This document shows positions 8,795 to 18,467 of a stretch of 64,000 nt of DNA, piece by piece; within the stretch, counting starts at the first letter, position 1, and every line of letters begins with the position of its first letter. The DNA comes from an uncultured Aquimarina sp. (lineage in GTDB: Bacteria > Bacteroidota > Bacteroidia > Flavobacteriales > Flavobacteriaceae). The translations under genes were made by a program, and so were the position numbers. The notes below the pieces were generated by a model. That model did no database searches, was not told the origin of the DNA, and worked only from the letters and a program-made list of their open reading frames with translations. The stretch spans positions 186,001-250,000 of the forward strand of contig CANMLL010000006.1 in the NCBI GenBank assembly GCA_947498775.1, given 5' to 3'.

Positions 8795-10417
8795 CTAATA
8801 TACCTTTTCACCATTTACATAGGTAGCGCCCACCTTAATATTTGGGATTTTATCTTCTTCAATTTCCATAATATTATCTTCAAGAATCACAAAGTCGGCA
8901 AATTTTCCAGCAGTTATGCTTCCCTTTTCAGTTTCTTCAAAATTACTGTACGCTGCCCAAATTGTCATTCCTTTAAGCGTTTCTTCGCGAGTTAAAGCAT
9001 CTTCTTTTTGAAAACCATCTTTTGGATATTGTTTTAAATCTTTTCGGGCAACAGCAGCATAAAATGTATAAAACGGACTTACATGTTCTACTGGATAGTC
9101 GGTTCCTAAAGCGATTTTGCCTGTTTTTTCTAATAATGTTTTATAGGCATACGCTCCTTTGATGCGCTCTTCTCCTAATCGTTCATCGGCCCAATACATA
9201 TCACTTGTAGCGTGAGTGGGCTGTACACTCATGACCAGGTTGTCATCTAATAATTCAAATTCTTCAGTCGCCACTACTTGCGCATGTTCTACGCGCCATC
9301 TTCGATCCGATTTATCTTTGAGCACCTCATAATATGTTCTCATTACTACCGCATTGGCAGAGTCACCAATTGCATGAGTATTCATCTGGAAAGGAGAGCC
9401 TGCTAGTCGTTCAGCCAAAGCTTTGAAATCTTCATTACCAATCACCATAGCGCCATAATGATTTTCTTGATCAGTATACGGCTGTTTTAACGCTGCTCCT
9501 CTAGACCCTAATGCACCGTCTGCGTATACTTTGAATGAAGAAACATTAAGTTTATCGGTTTTATGAACTCCTTGTTGTAAGTAATGATCAACATATTCTG
9601 GTACATTACTTACCATCGCATACATTCTAATCTTAAGTTGATTATTTTTTTGAAGACTATCGATCAAAGCAATCACTTGCGGACTTAATCCCGCATCATC
9701 CACCGTAGTCAATCCATAACTAAAATTAATTGCTTCTGCGTCTTTTAAGGCCTGTACTTTCTCTTTAAGATTAGGTTCTGGAAGTATTTTGTTAATCAAT
9801 ATCATAGCATTATCGATCAATACTCCAGTAATTTTACCCTCTTTTTTAACAATTTCTCCTCCGATGACTTCAACATAAGCATTAACACCACCCATTTCTA
9901 GTGCTTTTTGATTGACTAGCAGTGCATGCCCATCTACTCGCGTTATTGCTATCGGCGTATCTGGAAATAAACTATCTAATTTATCTTTGGTAGGAAATTC
10001 TTTAACCTCCCAATCATTTTGATCCCAACCGCGACCAGTGATAAAAGAAACGTTTTTTTCTTTTTGAAAAGCTACAATACGATCCAATACCTCATCATAA
10101 CTTTTAGTACCAACAAGATCTACTTTTTGTTGCTGTAGGCCTAAACCATAAAAATGGCAATGCGCATCTATTAATCCCGGAATAATGGTTTTGCCATTGG
10201 CATCTATTGTTCGCGTAGCGGTATAATTTTTAAGGATCTCATCATTAGTACCAACTGCCAAAAATTTACCATCTTTTACTGCAAATGCTTCTGCTTTTGG
10301 AAGGGTGTCATCTACCGTATAAATATTGGCATTGGTAACCACAAAATCTACTGGTGTAGGTTGTTGGCAGGAAACAAATAATAAGGTAGCAACGAATAAA
10401 AAAGTGATTTTTTGCAT
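8795..10417 (-). CDS. Amidohydrolase-3 family (YtcJ-like) lipoprotein
   Basis: A 540-residue metal-dependent hydrolase of the amidohydrolase superfamily. It is exported as a lipoprotein (lipobox FVSC, Cys17). Metal-binding HxH occurs in GLIDAHCHF (His86, His88), with later conserved segments typical of the family: GRGWDQNDW, the DGALGSRGAAL loop, the THAIGD histidine motif, the WRVEHAQ histidine motif and the C-terminal ALGTDYPVE aspartate motif. Relatives act on amide-containing small molecules, though most have no assigned substrate. It is convergent with the esterase gene, with only 11 bp between stop codons and no clear terminator. Confidence 0.85.
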   Translation of the reverse strand: MQKITFLFVATLLFVSCQQPTPVDFVVTNANIYTVDDTLPKAEAFAVKDGKFLAVGTNDEILKNYTATRTIDANGKTIIPGLIDAHCHFYGLGLQQQKVDLVGTKSYDEVLDRIVAFQKEKNVSFITGRGWDQNDWEVKEFPTKDKLDSLFPDTPIAITRVDGHALLVNQKALEMGGVNAYVEVIGGEIVKKEGKITGVLIDNAMILINKILPEPNLKEKVQALKDAEAINFSYGLTTVDDAGLSPQVIALIDSLQKNNQLKIRMYAMVSNVPEYVDHYLQQGVHKTDKLNVSSFKVYADGALGSRGAALKQPYTDQENHYGAMVIGNEDFKALAERLAGSPFQMNTHAIGDSANAVVMRTYYEVLKDKSDRRWRVEHAQVVATEEFELLDDNLVMSVQPTHATSDMYWADERLGEERIKGAYAYKTLLEKTGKIALGTDYPVEHVSPFYTFYAAVARKDLKQYPKDGFQKEDALTREETLKGMTIWAAYSNFEETEKGSITAGKFADFVILEDNIMEIEEDKIPNIKVGATYVNGEKVY

Positions 10418-10578
10418 GGTGTAGTTGAGTTGAACCCGTCACAATAGTTATTAAGACAGAGCGTGTTTACAAATCCTAAAAATAGGGATAACTTGGTTTT
10501 ACCAAGGTTAAGGTTTTCTTAATAAATCAAGGGATAACACAAAACCCTAACAGCTATACAACTTCAATAGTAAAGAGA

Positions 10579-11391
10579 TTAATACTCTCGTGAATATTGC
10601 TCTTTTTCGGTAAGTGAAATGGCTTTTTTTCCTTTTCCGGTAAGGAATTTAGTTTTGAGCGTAACTCTTTCTTTTATTTTCTGAAGAAATACAATAAAAT
10701 GAAGATGCGGTCCTGTAGCCCAACCCACATCACCACTATACCCAATAAACTGCCCTGTTTTTATTTGATCACCTACTTTTACTTTGACACCATCTTTTTT
10801 GATATGGGTATATTCTGCAAAGGTGCCATCGCTATGATAAATTAAAATGAAGTTATTATGCTTTGCACATCCGGGATCTGTACAACTCTTGCTAAAACTT
10901 TCTTCAATATCGACGACTACACCATCTCGGGCTGCATAAATCTTGGTACCTACAGGCATCTTGAAATCCAGCGCATTTTCATTTTTATGAGAAGTAGTGC
11001 CATTGTATCCTTGTGATAACCAAAAGGTAGCACCTTTTTCAAAAGGTAAGTAATACTTAAAATCTGTGTCATATTTTTTTAAAGTATGATCACCATGATT
11101 AAACGCAGATTCATAGCCAAATTTTACTCTTTTTTTTCGATCAACCACATTTAGTTCAGTAATGACATACTTTTTGGTTTTTGCCGGCACTACATATACT
11201 TTATTATTGCCATTGGTCGAATTCAGGTTCTCTAGCCTGAAATTCATTTCTGCGGAAACCGGACTATATTCATCATTATCTGCCAGGACTCTAAAACCTT
11301 GATCGGTTTCTTCGTAATATAACTTAAAGTTGTCTTGAGAAAACATGATCATTGAAAATAGACAAAAGGTAAGTATGAAAATACTTTGCAT
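10579..11391 (-). CDS. Secreted M23 (LytM-type) metallopeptidase
   Basis: A 270-residue protein with an N-terminal signal peptide (about 1-18, ending MFSQ). The C-terminal half is a peptidase M23 domain. The first zinc ligands are in SHKNENALDF (His135, Asp142), followed by the family's GTKIYAARDGVVVDI strand. The third ligand site is GPHLHF (His229-x-His231). All catalytic residues appear present, so it should cleave peptidoglycan cross-links or other glycine-containing peptides in the periplasm. Two cysteines (170, 175) in an SCTDPGC loop may form a disulfide. The N-terminal 120 residues show no domain I recognise. Confidence 0.85.
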   Translation of the reverse strand: MQSIFILTFCLFSMIMFSQDNFKLYYEETDQGFRVLADNDEYSPVSAEMNFRLENLNSTNGNNKVYVVPAKTKKYVITELNVVDRKKRVKFGYESAFNHGDHTLKKYDTDFKYYLPFEKGATFWLSQGYNGTTSHKNENALDFKMPVGTKIYAARDGVVVDIEESFSKSCTDPGCAKHNNFILIYHSDGTFAEYTHIKKDGVKVKVGDQIKTGQFIGYSGDVGWATGPHLHFIVFLQKIKERVTLKTKFLTGKGKKAISLTEKEQYSREY

Positions 11392-11473
11392 AGGTTCATT
11401 TTTACCTAAAATACAACAAAAATTGTACCTAATACATTATTATCTTCTGTCTCTATTATTTATAGGTTTTGTG

Positions 11474-12571
11474 TTAGTTGTTCGGTATCTTTATAGATAG
11501 CTCTTTAATTATCTGAAACAAAAGATCTCCCTGGCTTTCTCGGTATGAATTAGACGCTAAGAACACAAATACATCTTCTTCTATCAAATATACAAAATCT
11601 GCAAAAAAGATACCGTTACCACCATCATGTTTGGCGGCCAATCCATCACTAGTGTCAAGTATACCCCAGCCCAAACCTCTATAAAGTATACTGGTATCAT
11701 CTTCTTGTATATACTTGGTATACATTTTTTGCTTGTTTATTTCGTTTATAAGATCTGATTTAATAAACTTGTAGTATTGATTTATATCATTTGCCGACAT
11801 TAATAATCCGCCGTTGGCCTTTAGATTCCAATAGGGTCCATCGGTATCCCAAGGTTGCTCATTAGGTTTCCCAAGATTAGCTCCGGGAGTACCCAATAAT
11901 CCTAAATCGTCATATCCATTGGCGATTATTGCTGTGCTATAATCGGGTATTAAATATCCGGCGGTTTTCATTTCAGAAGGAAGGAAAACTTGCCCGTTTA
12001 AGAACTCTTCATAAGATGTACTCACTGTTTCAATAATAATCCCCAAGATACTGAAACCCACATTTGAATATCCATATCGTTCTCCGGGCAAAAATAATAA
12101 CTGTGTATCAAAACTTTGGGTGATATACATTTCTTTGGATATTTCATCATAATCATCACCAATGGCATCTGCAAATCCCGAAGTGTGTGTAAGTAATTGT
12201 TCAACGGTAATATCCTTTTTATCATCTGGTACTTCTGGAAAAAATTTTTCTAAAGTATCATCAAAATCCAATAAGCCTAGTTCTTGGCATTTAACAATAC
12301 CCAAAGCTGTGAAAGGTTTCGTTATAGAGCCAATATCAAAAACCGTATTACTATCATTGGCGATTTGGTTTTCCCTGTCGGCATATCCAAAGCCTTTGCT
12401 GTATAGTATATTTTCTAAAGTTCCTATATGCACCACTCCGCTGAAATCAGTTTCTTCTTCCATTATTTTATCAATTCTAGAAGCTAAAGAGTTTTCTTGA
12501 GCGTTGTTGTCATCTTCGCATCCCAGTACCAGGAAAAAAATGGAAATTAAAATTAAGCTAGATCTATTCAT
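11474..12571 (-). CDS. Serine hydrolase lipoprotein, class C beta-lactamase / PBP-like fold
   Basis: A 365-residue lipoprotein (lipobox VLGC, Cys18; acidic EDDNN follows). It has the active-site motifs of the class C beta-lactamase/DD-peptidase family: SITK (Ser82, Lys85), YSN (Tyr169-Asn171) and a third box KHDGG near residue 313 in place of KTG. Members act as esterases, D-aminopeptidases or penicillin-binding proteins, so an antibiotic-resistance role should not be assumed. The frame extends one codon upstream to a GTG, but ATG at 12571 is the better start. Confidence 0.83.
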   Translation of the reverse strand: MNRSSLILISIFFLVLGCEDDNNAQENSLASRIDKIMEEETDFSGVVHIGTLENILYSKGFGYADRENQIANDSNTVFDIGSITKPFTALGIVKCQELGLLDFDDTLEKFFPEVPDDKKDITVEQLLTHTSGFADAIGDDYDEISKEMYITQSFDTQLLFLPGERYGYSNVGFSILGIIIETVSTSYEEFLNGQVFLPSEMKTAGYLIPDYSTAIIANGYDDLGLLGTPGANLGKPNEQPWDTDGPYWNLKANGGLLMSANDINQYYKFIKSDLINEINKQKMYTKYIQEDDTSILYRGLGWGILDTSDGLAAKHDGGNGIFFADFVYLIEEDVFVFLASNSYRESQGDLLFQIIKELSIKIPNN

Positions 12572-12638
12572 CACAATTTTTTTTAAGATTAAGATGACTC
12601 AAAACTATCCCATAAAGGTTTATTTGCGCTTTTTGAAA

Positions 12639-12664
12639 GGTTGGAAAAAGGTTGGAAAAAGGTT
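12639..12664. repeat. Short tandem repeat
   Basis: The 11-bp unit GGTTGGAAAAA occurs twice in tandem (12639-12649, 12650-12660), followed by a partial GGTT. It lies in the 270-bp gap upstream of the beta-lactamase-like gene, which otherwise shows nothing notable. Confidence 0.6.
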
Positions 12665-12840
12665 TGATTTCAGAATTTACTCATTATGAACACATCTTGA
12701 CTTTTTTTGACCGAAAATGAGTTGAAATTTGACCAGATGAGGCACTTTTGAAAGCTATAGCAACGCTACAGATAAGACAAATAACGAAATATGGGTGAAT
12801 TTCAGGCATTTTTTAGGAAATAGAAAAAATGAAGATGAGT

Positions 12841-13209
12841 TTAATTATCGACTAGCAGCTTACTTAGTAATTCTCTTTTATTTTTTACAGCAAATAGTTT
12901 ATATATCTTATTGGCATGCGATTTAACCGTAGATACTTCTATGAACAATGTTTCGGCAATCTCTTTTAACGATTTATTCTTTAATATTTCATCAAATACT
13001 TGTCTTTCGCGAATGGATAAGAGACTTATTTCATGAATAAATGGATTCTTAGGTTTTTCATTCAAATTACTTTTTTTGTTTTTCAAAAAAAAGAACAATC
13101 CAATCAAAACAATTGCCAAAAACAATGGTATTAACATGCCATTACTTTCTTCTTGTACCTCAATTTGATCAGGCACGATGTCCTGTTGTAATTTAACCAA
13201 ATAAAACAT
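12841..13209 (-). CDS. Membrane-anchored LuxR-type HTH protein
   Basis: A 122-residue protein with one membrane segment (about 25-42, LIPLFLAIVLIGLFFFL) followed by a C-terminal LuxR/NarL-type helix-turn-helix (about 63-118; LSIRERQVFDEIL, EIAETLFIEVSTVKSHANKIY). The DNA-binding domain would be held at the inner membrane. The ATG lies 4 bp after the stop codon of the outer-membrane barrel gene, so the pair is translationally close and almost certainly one operon. The frame also opens five codons earlier at a TTG inside the barrel gene, which is less likely. Role is inferred: a membrane-tethered transcription factor, perhaps sensing the product of the upstream genes. Confidence 0.75.
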   Translation of the reverse strand: MFYLVKLQQDIVPDQIEVQEESNGMLIPLFLAIVLIGLFFFLKNKKSNLNEKPKNPFIHEISLLSIRERQVFDEILKNKSLKEIAETLFIEVSTVKSHANKIYKLFAVKNKRELLSKLLVDN

Positions 13210-13213
13210 AGTT

Positions 13214-14953
13214 CTAGTAATCAAACTTATATGTTACCCCACCCAAAACCTGTATGTCTTGCACCGGAAAATTGACCCATCGCTCATAATTTTCTCCTAC
13301 CAGGTTATTACCTTTTACGAAAAAAGATAACTGATCGTTTAATCGATATCCTAGATTTACATTGGCGTCAAAATAAGAATCTAACGTCACCACGGCTTCA
13401 GGTAATGTAGGAACAGTTACAATGGTATTATCGATGTCTTTACGCTCACCTACATAAAAAAGTTGGGCTCCTGCAAACCATTGTTTGTTAATCTGATAAT
13501 CAACCAATACCGAGGCTTTTACTTCGGGTAAATTCCAGGCTTCTTGCTCGTCTTCATTATCATAATTAAAATATTCTGCCGATGCTCCAAATTTAAATCT
13601 TTTACTTATTTCAAAATTAAGTTCTCCATATGCTACCAATGTTGTTACATCATCATAACGATACGAAAACGAGTTTCCGTAGTCATATCCTTCTAACAAA
13701 AGTGTTGTTGGCCGATTATTAACAAGTAGTGGTTTTTCATCTTCAGAAATATAACTACCTCTAAAATTATAACTCACTACATCAGCTATTTTTCCTTTTA
13801 ATCCTACATAGGCGTCATATAAACTATTAGTAGGTTCAATAATTAATGTAGGGGATACATATGGATTTTGTTGCACAGCATCTCGATAGGTATTTTGCTT
13901 CAATTCTCCTTCTAGCCCGCCATAGGCTATAACAGCATCATCAAGCAATCGATAAGAAGCAGTAACTTTTGGGTAGATAAAGAAATCATTATCACTATTT
14001 TCGGTATCAATACTATAGTAAGCCGCAGCGCCCAAATTGACGGTAAGATTATCCCTTAGGATCACCAGACTTGGATTTACACCAAGATTAAGAATTCCAT
14101 AATCATTTGGTATTTGCAGTACCGGATTAATATCTCGATCAAAACTTCCGCTTAGGTAATCTACAATAAAATTTGTGGTGATTAGTGAATTTCCCATCTC
14201 AAATTCGAAGGTTGGTTTGGCTACAACATGGTGTTCGGTCGAGCCCTGAGCATCTCCAAAAAATCGATAGTTTAGCGTTGCCTTTTTAAAATACAGATCA
14301 TCAAACTGAAGTTTCCCTCCTAGCTTTACCCCATAATAATTTTGTTGTGGATCAATAGCATTAATTTGCTCTTGAGTCAGTGCAGGAAACTCAGGCAATC
14401 CATACCAATTATATAACTGATGCTCTACTCCGAGCTCGATACCGTAGGTATAATCCCTATTGCGTGAGGTATAATTAAGGTCCAAAAATGTATTGTAAAA
14501 CTTGTCATCAAGCTGCACCTCATCGATACCTCCTTGCGAAGAATTATGATGGAGGTATAACCCTAAGTTATCCGATCGATTTAACTGAAAATTACTATAA
14601 AACTCTGCCAGGGCCGATGTAAAATTACCAAAACCCAAGGTGGCATAGTTATCATAGATCTCTATTGGTTTGGGTCGATCGATATTAGCTGCTCTTCCTT
14701 TTGCCGGGGTATAGGTAGAGGCTACAGGAACAGAAAAAATGCTATACCGTATCTGTTTTTTCTTCTGGGTCACTGAATCATTAAGAATTGGGGTAGATTT
14801 TACCTTGAACGCATCACTAATGGTAGGTGTATAAGCCTTAACGATGATTACTTTTTCTGTCTCCAGGGTTTCCTTTTCTTTTTCTTGCGAAATGCCCCCC
14901 CAGCTGACTAGTAAGCATATATAAGGGATTACTTTCTTAAAATATCTAATCAT
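13214..14953 (-). CDS. TonB-dependent-receptor-like outer-membrane beta-barrel protein
   Basis: A 579-residue protein with a signal peptide (about 1-22, GGISQ) followed by a short periplasmic stretch and a long series of alternating amphipathic strands. The C-terminal region (YRLNDQLSFFVKGNNLVGENYERW..FPVQDIQVLGGVTYKFDY) is the classic TonB-dependent receptor ending with a terminal aromatic residue. No plug domain is visible between residues 25 and 90, so it is a plug-less barrel of the type found beside TPR genes in flavobacteria. ATG at 14953 is preferred over a TTG three codons upstream. It lies 28 bp after the giant TPR gene and directly before the LuxR gene. Confidence 0.75.
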   Translation of the reverse strand: MIRYFKKVIPYICLLVSWGGISQEKEKETLETEKVIIVKAYTPTISDAFKVKSTPILNDSVTQKKKQIRYSIFSVPVASTYTPAKGRAANIDRPKPIEIYDNYATLGFGNFTSALAEFYSNFQLNRSDNLGLYLHHNSSQGGIDEVQLDDKFYNTFLDLNYTSRNRDYTYGIELGVEHQLYNWYGLPEFPALTQEQINAIDPQQNYYGVKLGGKLQFDDLYFKKATLNYRFFGDAQGSTEHHVVAKPTFEFEMGNSLITTNFIVDYLSGSFDRDINPVLQIPNDYGILNLGVNPSLVILRDNLTVNLGAAAYYSIDTENSDNDFFIYPKVTASYRLLDDAVIAYGGLEGELKQNTYRDAVQQNPYVSPTLIIEPTNSLYDAYVGLKGKIADVVSYNFRGSYISEDEKPLLVNNRPTTLLLEGYDYGNSFSYRYDDVTTLVAYGELNFEISKRFKFGASAEYFNYDNEDEQEAWNLPEVKASVLVDYQINKQWFAGAQLFYVGERKDIDNTIVTVPTLPEAVVTLDSYFDANVNLGYRLNDQLSFFVKGNNLVGENYERWVNFPVQDIQVLGGVTYKFDY

Positions 14954-14981
14954 AAGATACAAATCGTTTTAAAACTGATAA

Positions 14982-17900
14982 TTACTGTTCGGTTTGGATG
15001 GATGAATTAGTTTTTGCCTCTTCGGTTTTGATTTTTTTGAGTTCTTCTTTAGCTTCGTCTACAACCTCGGGGAAATCAATAAAGTTTTTGATAACACTTT
15101 CTAAAATATAAGTCGCCTGATACGCATCCTTAAGGCCATAGAAATTTTTTGCCATAAGTACCAACCCCTTGGACCCGTATAACCGATACCCAGGATAATC
15201 TTTGGCTAACTTTTGTATAGTTTCATTAGAGTTTTTATAGTTTCTTTCTTCATTTTCAAAATACGCTCGGTAGTACAATGCTTCTGCAGCTAGTTCTCCG
15301 GTTGCTATTTTTTCTACTTCGGCATATGCGTTCTTGGCTTTAGGCATATCGTTTGTCTGAAATGCAGCTTTTGCTGTAAATATTTTGGCATCACTTTTTA
15401 CATCATTCTGAATTTTTGGATTGGCCAACACCTTATCAGCATACTCAATTGTTTTTTGATAATTAAGCAATTGATAGTAGGATTTCATCAAATTAGATTG
15501 GGCAAAAATGATATTTTGTGGATAATCGGCACCACTTTCCAATCGTTCCAGTATCGGAATTGCTTTTTGATACCTTCGATTTTCGAGATATATTTGAGAT
15601 AATCTTGCTAGTGATTGTTCGGTAAACTGGGTACGTTCATTTTGAAGTACATATTCATAATGTAGAACAGCTGTATCTTTATCTCCTTTTTTGAAATATA
15701 ATTGTGCGAGATGGAAGTGACTTTTTAAAGCGTGTAATCCATTTGGAAATTCTCGTAAATATTTTTCAAAACCATTAATGGCTCCACTATCATTATTCTC
15801 TAGAAACTGCTTTTCTGCAGCTTCAAAAGACGTATTATCCAGATCGGCATCGCTTACATCTACAAAGCTTAACCCTTTTACCCAAGAGGCGTATTCGTCT
15901 GTTCTTCCTAAATCAACATAAATCAATCTGGCAGTATTCACCGCCTGAACAGCTTCATCTGTTCCTGGATATTGTGCAACTACCTTTTTAAACTTAGACA
16001 GTGCCCTGTTACCCTGATCTCGGTTATAAAACACCAACCCTTGTTTCAATAATGCTTTGGATACATAAGAACTTCTTGGCATATCTCTAATCAATCGATC
16101 ATACGCTTCTATACCTCTATCGATCTTATTTTCTGAAATATACACATCCCCCAAAGCAAACATAGCATCATCACGATATGTAGAACGAGGATATTTTTTG
16201 ATGAACATCTTCAGATCCTGAATTTTTTGACCGTTCTTATTTACAAAACCATAGCTTATTGCTTTTTGATAATGTGCATAATCAGCATCGGGGCCATTTA
16301 TCTTTATTGCCCTATTGTAAGCTTCCATTGCCGGCCAATAGTTACTGGAAATAAAATGACTATCCCCTAACCTGAGATAGGTATCATTTTTCCTTGCCTG
16401 GTCTGCATCACTTTTCTTAGAGAACGCTTCAAAATATTTTGCAGCTTGTGGGTATTCTTTTAATTTGAAATAGGTATACCCCAAATTATACTCAATTTGT
16501 TGATATTCGATTGTAGTTGAAGCTCCTGTATTTCCTTCAAATTGCTTGAAACCGATCAGAGCCTCATCAAAATCATTAAGCAGATAATCACTCTCTGCCT
16601 TCCAATAGATCGCTCTTGCTACAAAATTAGAATCTACTTGCTCTTTTAACGACTTATCAAAATAAGTAATTGCTTCAGCATAATTATTTTCATTGTACAA
16701 TTCTATCCCTCGATAAAAGGCAACTTTCTGATACACCTCTTTATCTGCAAAATTTCGACTTCCTTCGAGTAGATCCATTGCCTCTTTATAGTTTTTGGAA
16801 GTGATATATGAACTGATTAATAACGCATTGATTTCTGCCTTGAATTCTGAATCTGGGTATTGATCCAAATACCCTAGCAATACTTTTGGTGCACTCTCGT
16901 ACGAATTGCCAATCTCATAACTCAATTTAGCATAATTATATAAAGCATCTTCTTTGATTTTTGCTTCAAAATCCATTTCTGAAGCATTCTTAAAAGCATT
17001 AAGTGCTTGCTGTTTTTGATCTGTCTTCAAATACGATTCTGCGAGGTGATAATAGGCGTTTTGTGCCGTAGCATTGCGTCCCCCTACAATTTTGTTAAAT
17101 TCTGAAATCGCATTTTGGTAATCCCCTTGTTTGTAATACGCATACCCCAAATAATAATAATCTGTATTGTTCCATTTTCCTTTACGACCTTTATAGTCTT
17201 TTAGATAAGGTATGGCTTTTTCATATTGGCCGAGTTTAAAATAACTCTCTCCAATAATTTTGTTAAGTTCGGATCTTTCTGAAGGTTTAGATTTTGGTAA
17301 TTGCACAAGACCTTCTTTAATAGCTTCTTCAAAGTTACCGGACTTAAAATTCATATCACTCTGGAAATACGATAAATTCTTATTGTATTGATCCAGATCC
17401 TTGACTTCGTCAAATAGTTTATCTGCCTCTTTATAATTATCTCCTTCATAAGCAATGAAACCTAAGTAATATTTTGCTTTTGCACCATATTCTGGAGAAT
17501 CCTGAACGCGGTTCAAATACTTCTTGGCCTCATTGAATCGTTGAATTTTAAAATATGCATACCCATTATTAAAATTAAATCTTTCCTTTTCAATACGACT
17601 TAAACTCCCTTCATCAACTTTTTCATACCATTTACGGGCATATGCATATTTTCCGTTATCAAAATAATATGTAGCTGCATCCAGGTAGGCAGAATTACGT
17701 TTGATACTGGTCGGATATTGCACCACAAAATTCTCTAGAAGTTGATCTGCATCTTTTTGATTTAACCAAACCGCACAATTTGCGATGTAATAGCTACAAT
17801 TAGCATCAATATTTTCATCATCTACAGCATCACGCACCTTATCAAAAAGATTCTGAGCAGCCAAAAATTGTTTGTTATTGTATAATTCTAATGCCTGATT

Positions 17901-17999
17901 ATACTGTACCAATTCGTTGGTATAAATTGCAGACTGTTGTGCAGAAAGTATTCCACACATACCAATCACAAAAAGCATCAAGGTGATGTGTTTGTTCAT
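14982..17999 (-). CDS. Giant TPR-repeat periplasmic protein
   Basis: A 1005-residue protein with a signal peptide (about 1-20, ending LSAQQ) and tetratricopeptide repeats through nearly its entire length. Typical TPR hairpins are visible as A..xYxxGxxYyxxgdyxxAixxFxk patterns (for example around residues 245-345, 515-580 and 725-775). It lacks any catalytic motif. TPR proteins of this size in Bacteroidota usually act as periplasmic scaffolds. It heads the operon TPR - barrel - LuxR (minus strand), so a complex with the barrel protein is a reasonable inference, possibly in envelope assembly or surface polymer handling. Confidence 0.85.
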   Translation of the reverse strand: MNKHITLMLFVIGMCGILSAQQSAIYTNELVQYNQALELYNNKQFLAAQNLFDKVRDAVDDENIDANCSYYIANCAVWLNQKDADQLLENFVVQYPTSIKRNSAYLDAATYYFDNGKYAYARKWYEKVDEGSLSRIEKERFNFNNGYAYFKIQRFNEAKKYLNRVQDSPEYGAKAKYYLGFIAYEGDNYKEADKLFDEVKDLDQYNKNLSYFQSDMNFKSGNFEEAIKEGLVQLPKSKPSERSELNKIIGESYFKLGQYEKAIPYLKDYKGRKGKWNNTDYYYLGYAYYKQGDYQNAISEFNKIVGGRNATAQNAYYHLAESYLKTDQKQQALNAFKNASEMDFEAKIKEDALYNYAKLSYEIGNSYESAPKVLLGYLDQYPDSEFKAEINALLISSYITSKNYKEAMDLLEGSRNFADKEVYQKVAFYRGIELYNENNYAEAITYFDKSLKEQVDSNFVARAIYWKAESDYLLNDFDEALIGFKQFEGNTGASTTIEYQQIEYNLGYTYFKLKEYPQAAKYFEAFSKKSDADQARKNDTYLRLGDSHFISSNYWPAMEAYNRAIKINGPDADYAHYQKAISYGFVNKNGQKIQDLKMFIKKYPRSTYRDDAMFALGDVYISENKIDRGIEAYDRLIRDMPRSSYVSKALLKQGLVFYNRDQGNRALSKFKKVVAQYPGTDEAVQAVNTARLIYVDLGRTDEYASWVKGLSFVDVSDADLDNTSFEAAEKQFLENNDSGAINGFEKYLREFPNGLHALKSHFHLAQLYFKKGDKDTAVLHYEYVLQNERTQFTEQSLARLSQIYLENRRYQKAIPILERLESGADYPQNIIFAQSNLMKSYYQLLNYQKTIEYADKVLANPKIQNDVKSDAKIFTAKAAFQTNDMPKAKNAYAEVEKIATGELAAEALYYRAYFENEERNYKNSNETIQKLAKDYPGYRLYGSKGLVLMAKNFYGLKDAYQATYILESVIKNFIDFPEVVDEAKEELKKIKTEEAKTNSSIQTEQ

Positions 18000-18467
18000 T
18001 TAATTATATTGATTTAGATTCTGGTCCAAGCCAGAATGACAATTTAATTGACCAAGGCAAGCCTTGAAATTTTCTAAAGTAAATATCGTTTCCCGCGAAT
18101 AAATTTTGTGTTAAAGGTAGCCTAATCTTCATAGTAATAACGAAGGATTTTTAAGATAATTACAACACAAATCCAGAATTATGAATTCTTTATGAATATT
18201 CTAAATCAAAAGGATGCTATTGTTTGCTCTCTCTTAAAGGACCGCTTACCTGAAGCTATAGATAGGAATTAAGGTTAGGGTGTTAAAAAAATCCCCTCGC
18301 CCTAGGCTTCTCACTAAGAAGAAAGAGCAATATCTTTGTTTAAAACTAAAATATATAATTCGAAAAATGGTTATCTATAATACGTTGAAAACTATTTTTA
18401 ACACTCGATATTTTTAACTGAAAACTTTTTACTTTTACCAAGTAGTATTAATTCTGAAATATAAACC
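18000..18467. other. Intergenic region between divergent TPR operon and ftsE
   Basis: 468 bp with no convincing gene. It holds a two-hairpin repeat at 18018-18066 and must contain the divergent promoters. A poor -7-like TACTTTTA lies near 18430 ahead of ftsE. A 26-codon ORF at 18192-18272 is discussed among the rejected items. Confidence 0.6.
18018..18066. repeat. REP-like double hairpin
   Basis: Two adjacent perfect hairpins: ATTCTGG (18018-18024) with CCAGAAT (18031-18037), then CAAGGC (18053-18058) with GCCTTG (18061-18066). The first resembles the dispersed ATTCTGG..CCAGAAT palindromes seen in flavobacterial intergenic DNA. Genome-wide copy number would decide this. Confidence 0.55.

Noticed and set aside
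11474..12571. Calling the serine hydrolase an antibiotic-resistance beta-lactamase
   Set aside because: The third motif is KHDGG rather than KTG, and the protein is a lipoprotein; the family is dominated by esterases and peptidases.
18192..18272. A 26-codon ORF ending LLKDRLPEAIDRN, superficially like the 32-aa peptide tail
   Set aside because: It lacks Phe4, the aromatic residue 5, Phe18 and the conserved Ala29 spacing, and has a different length. Probably chance.
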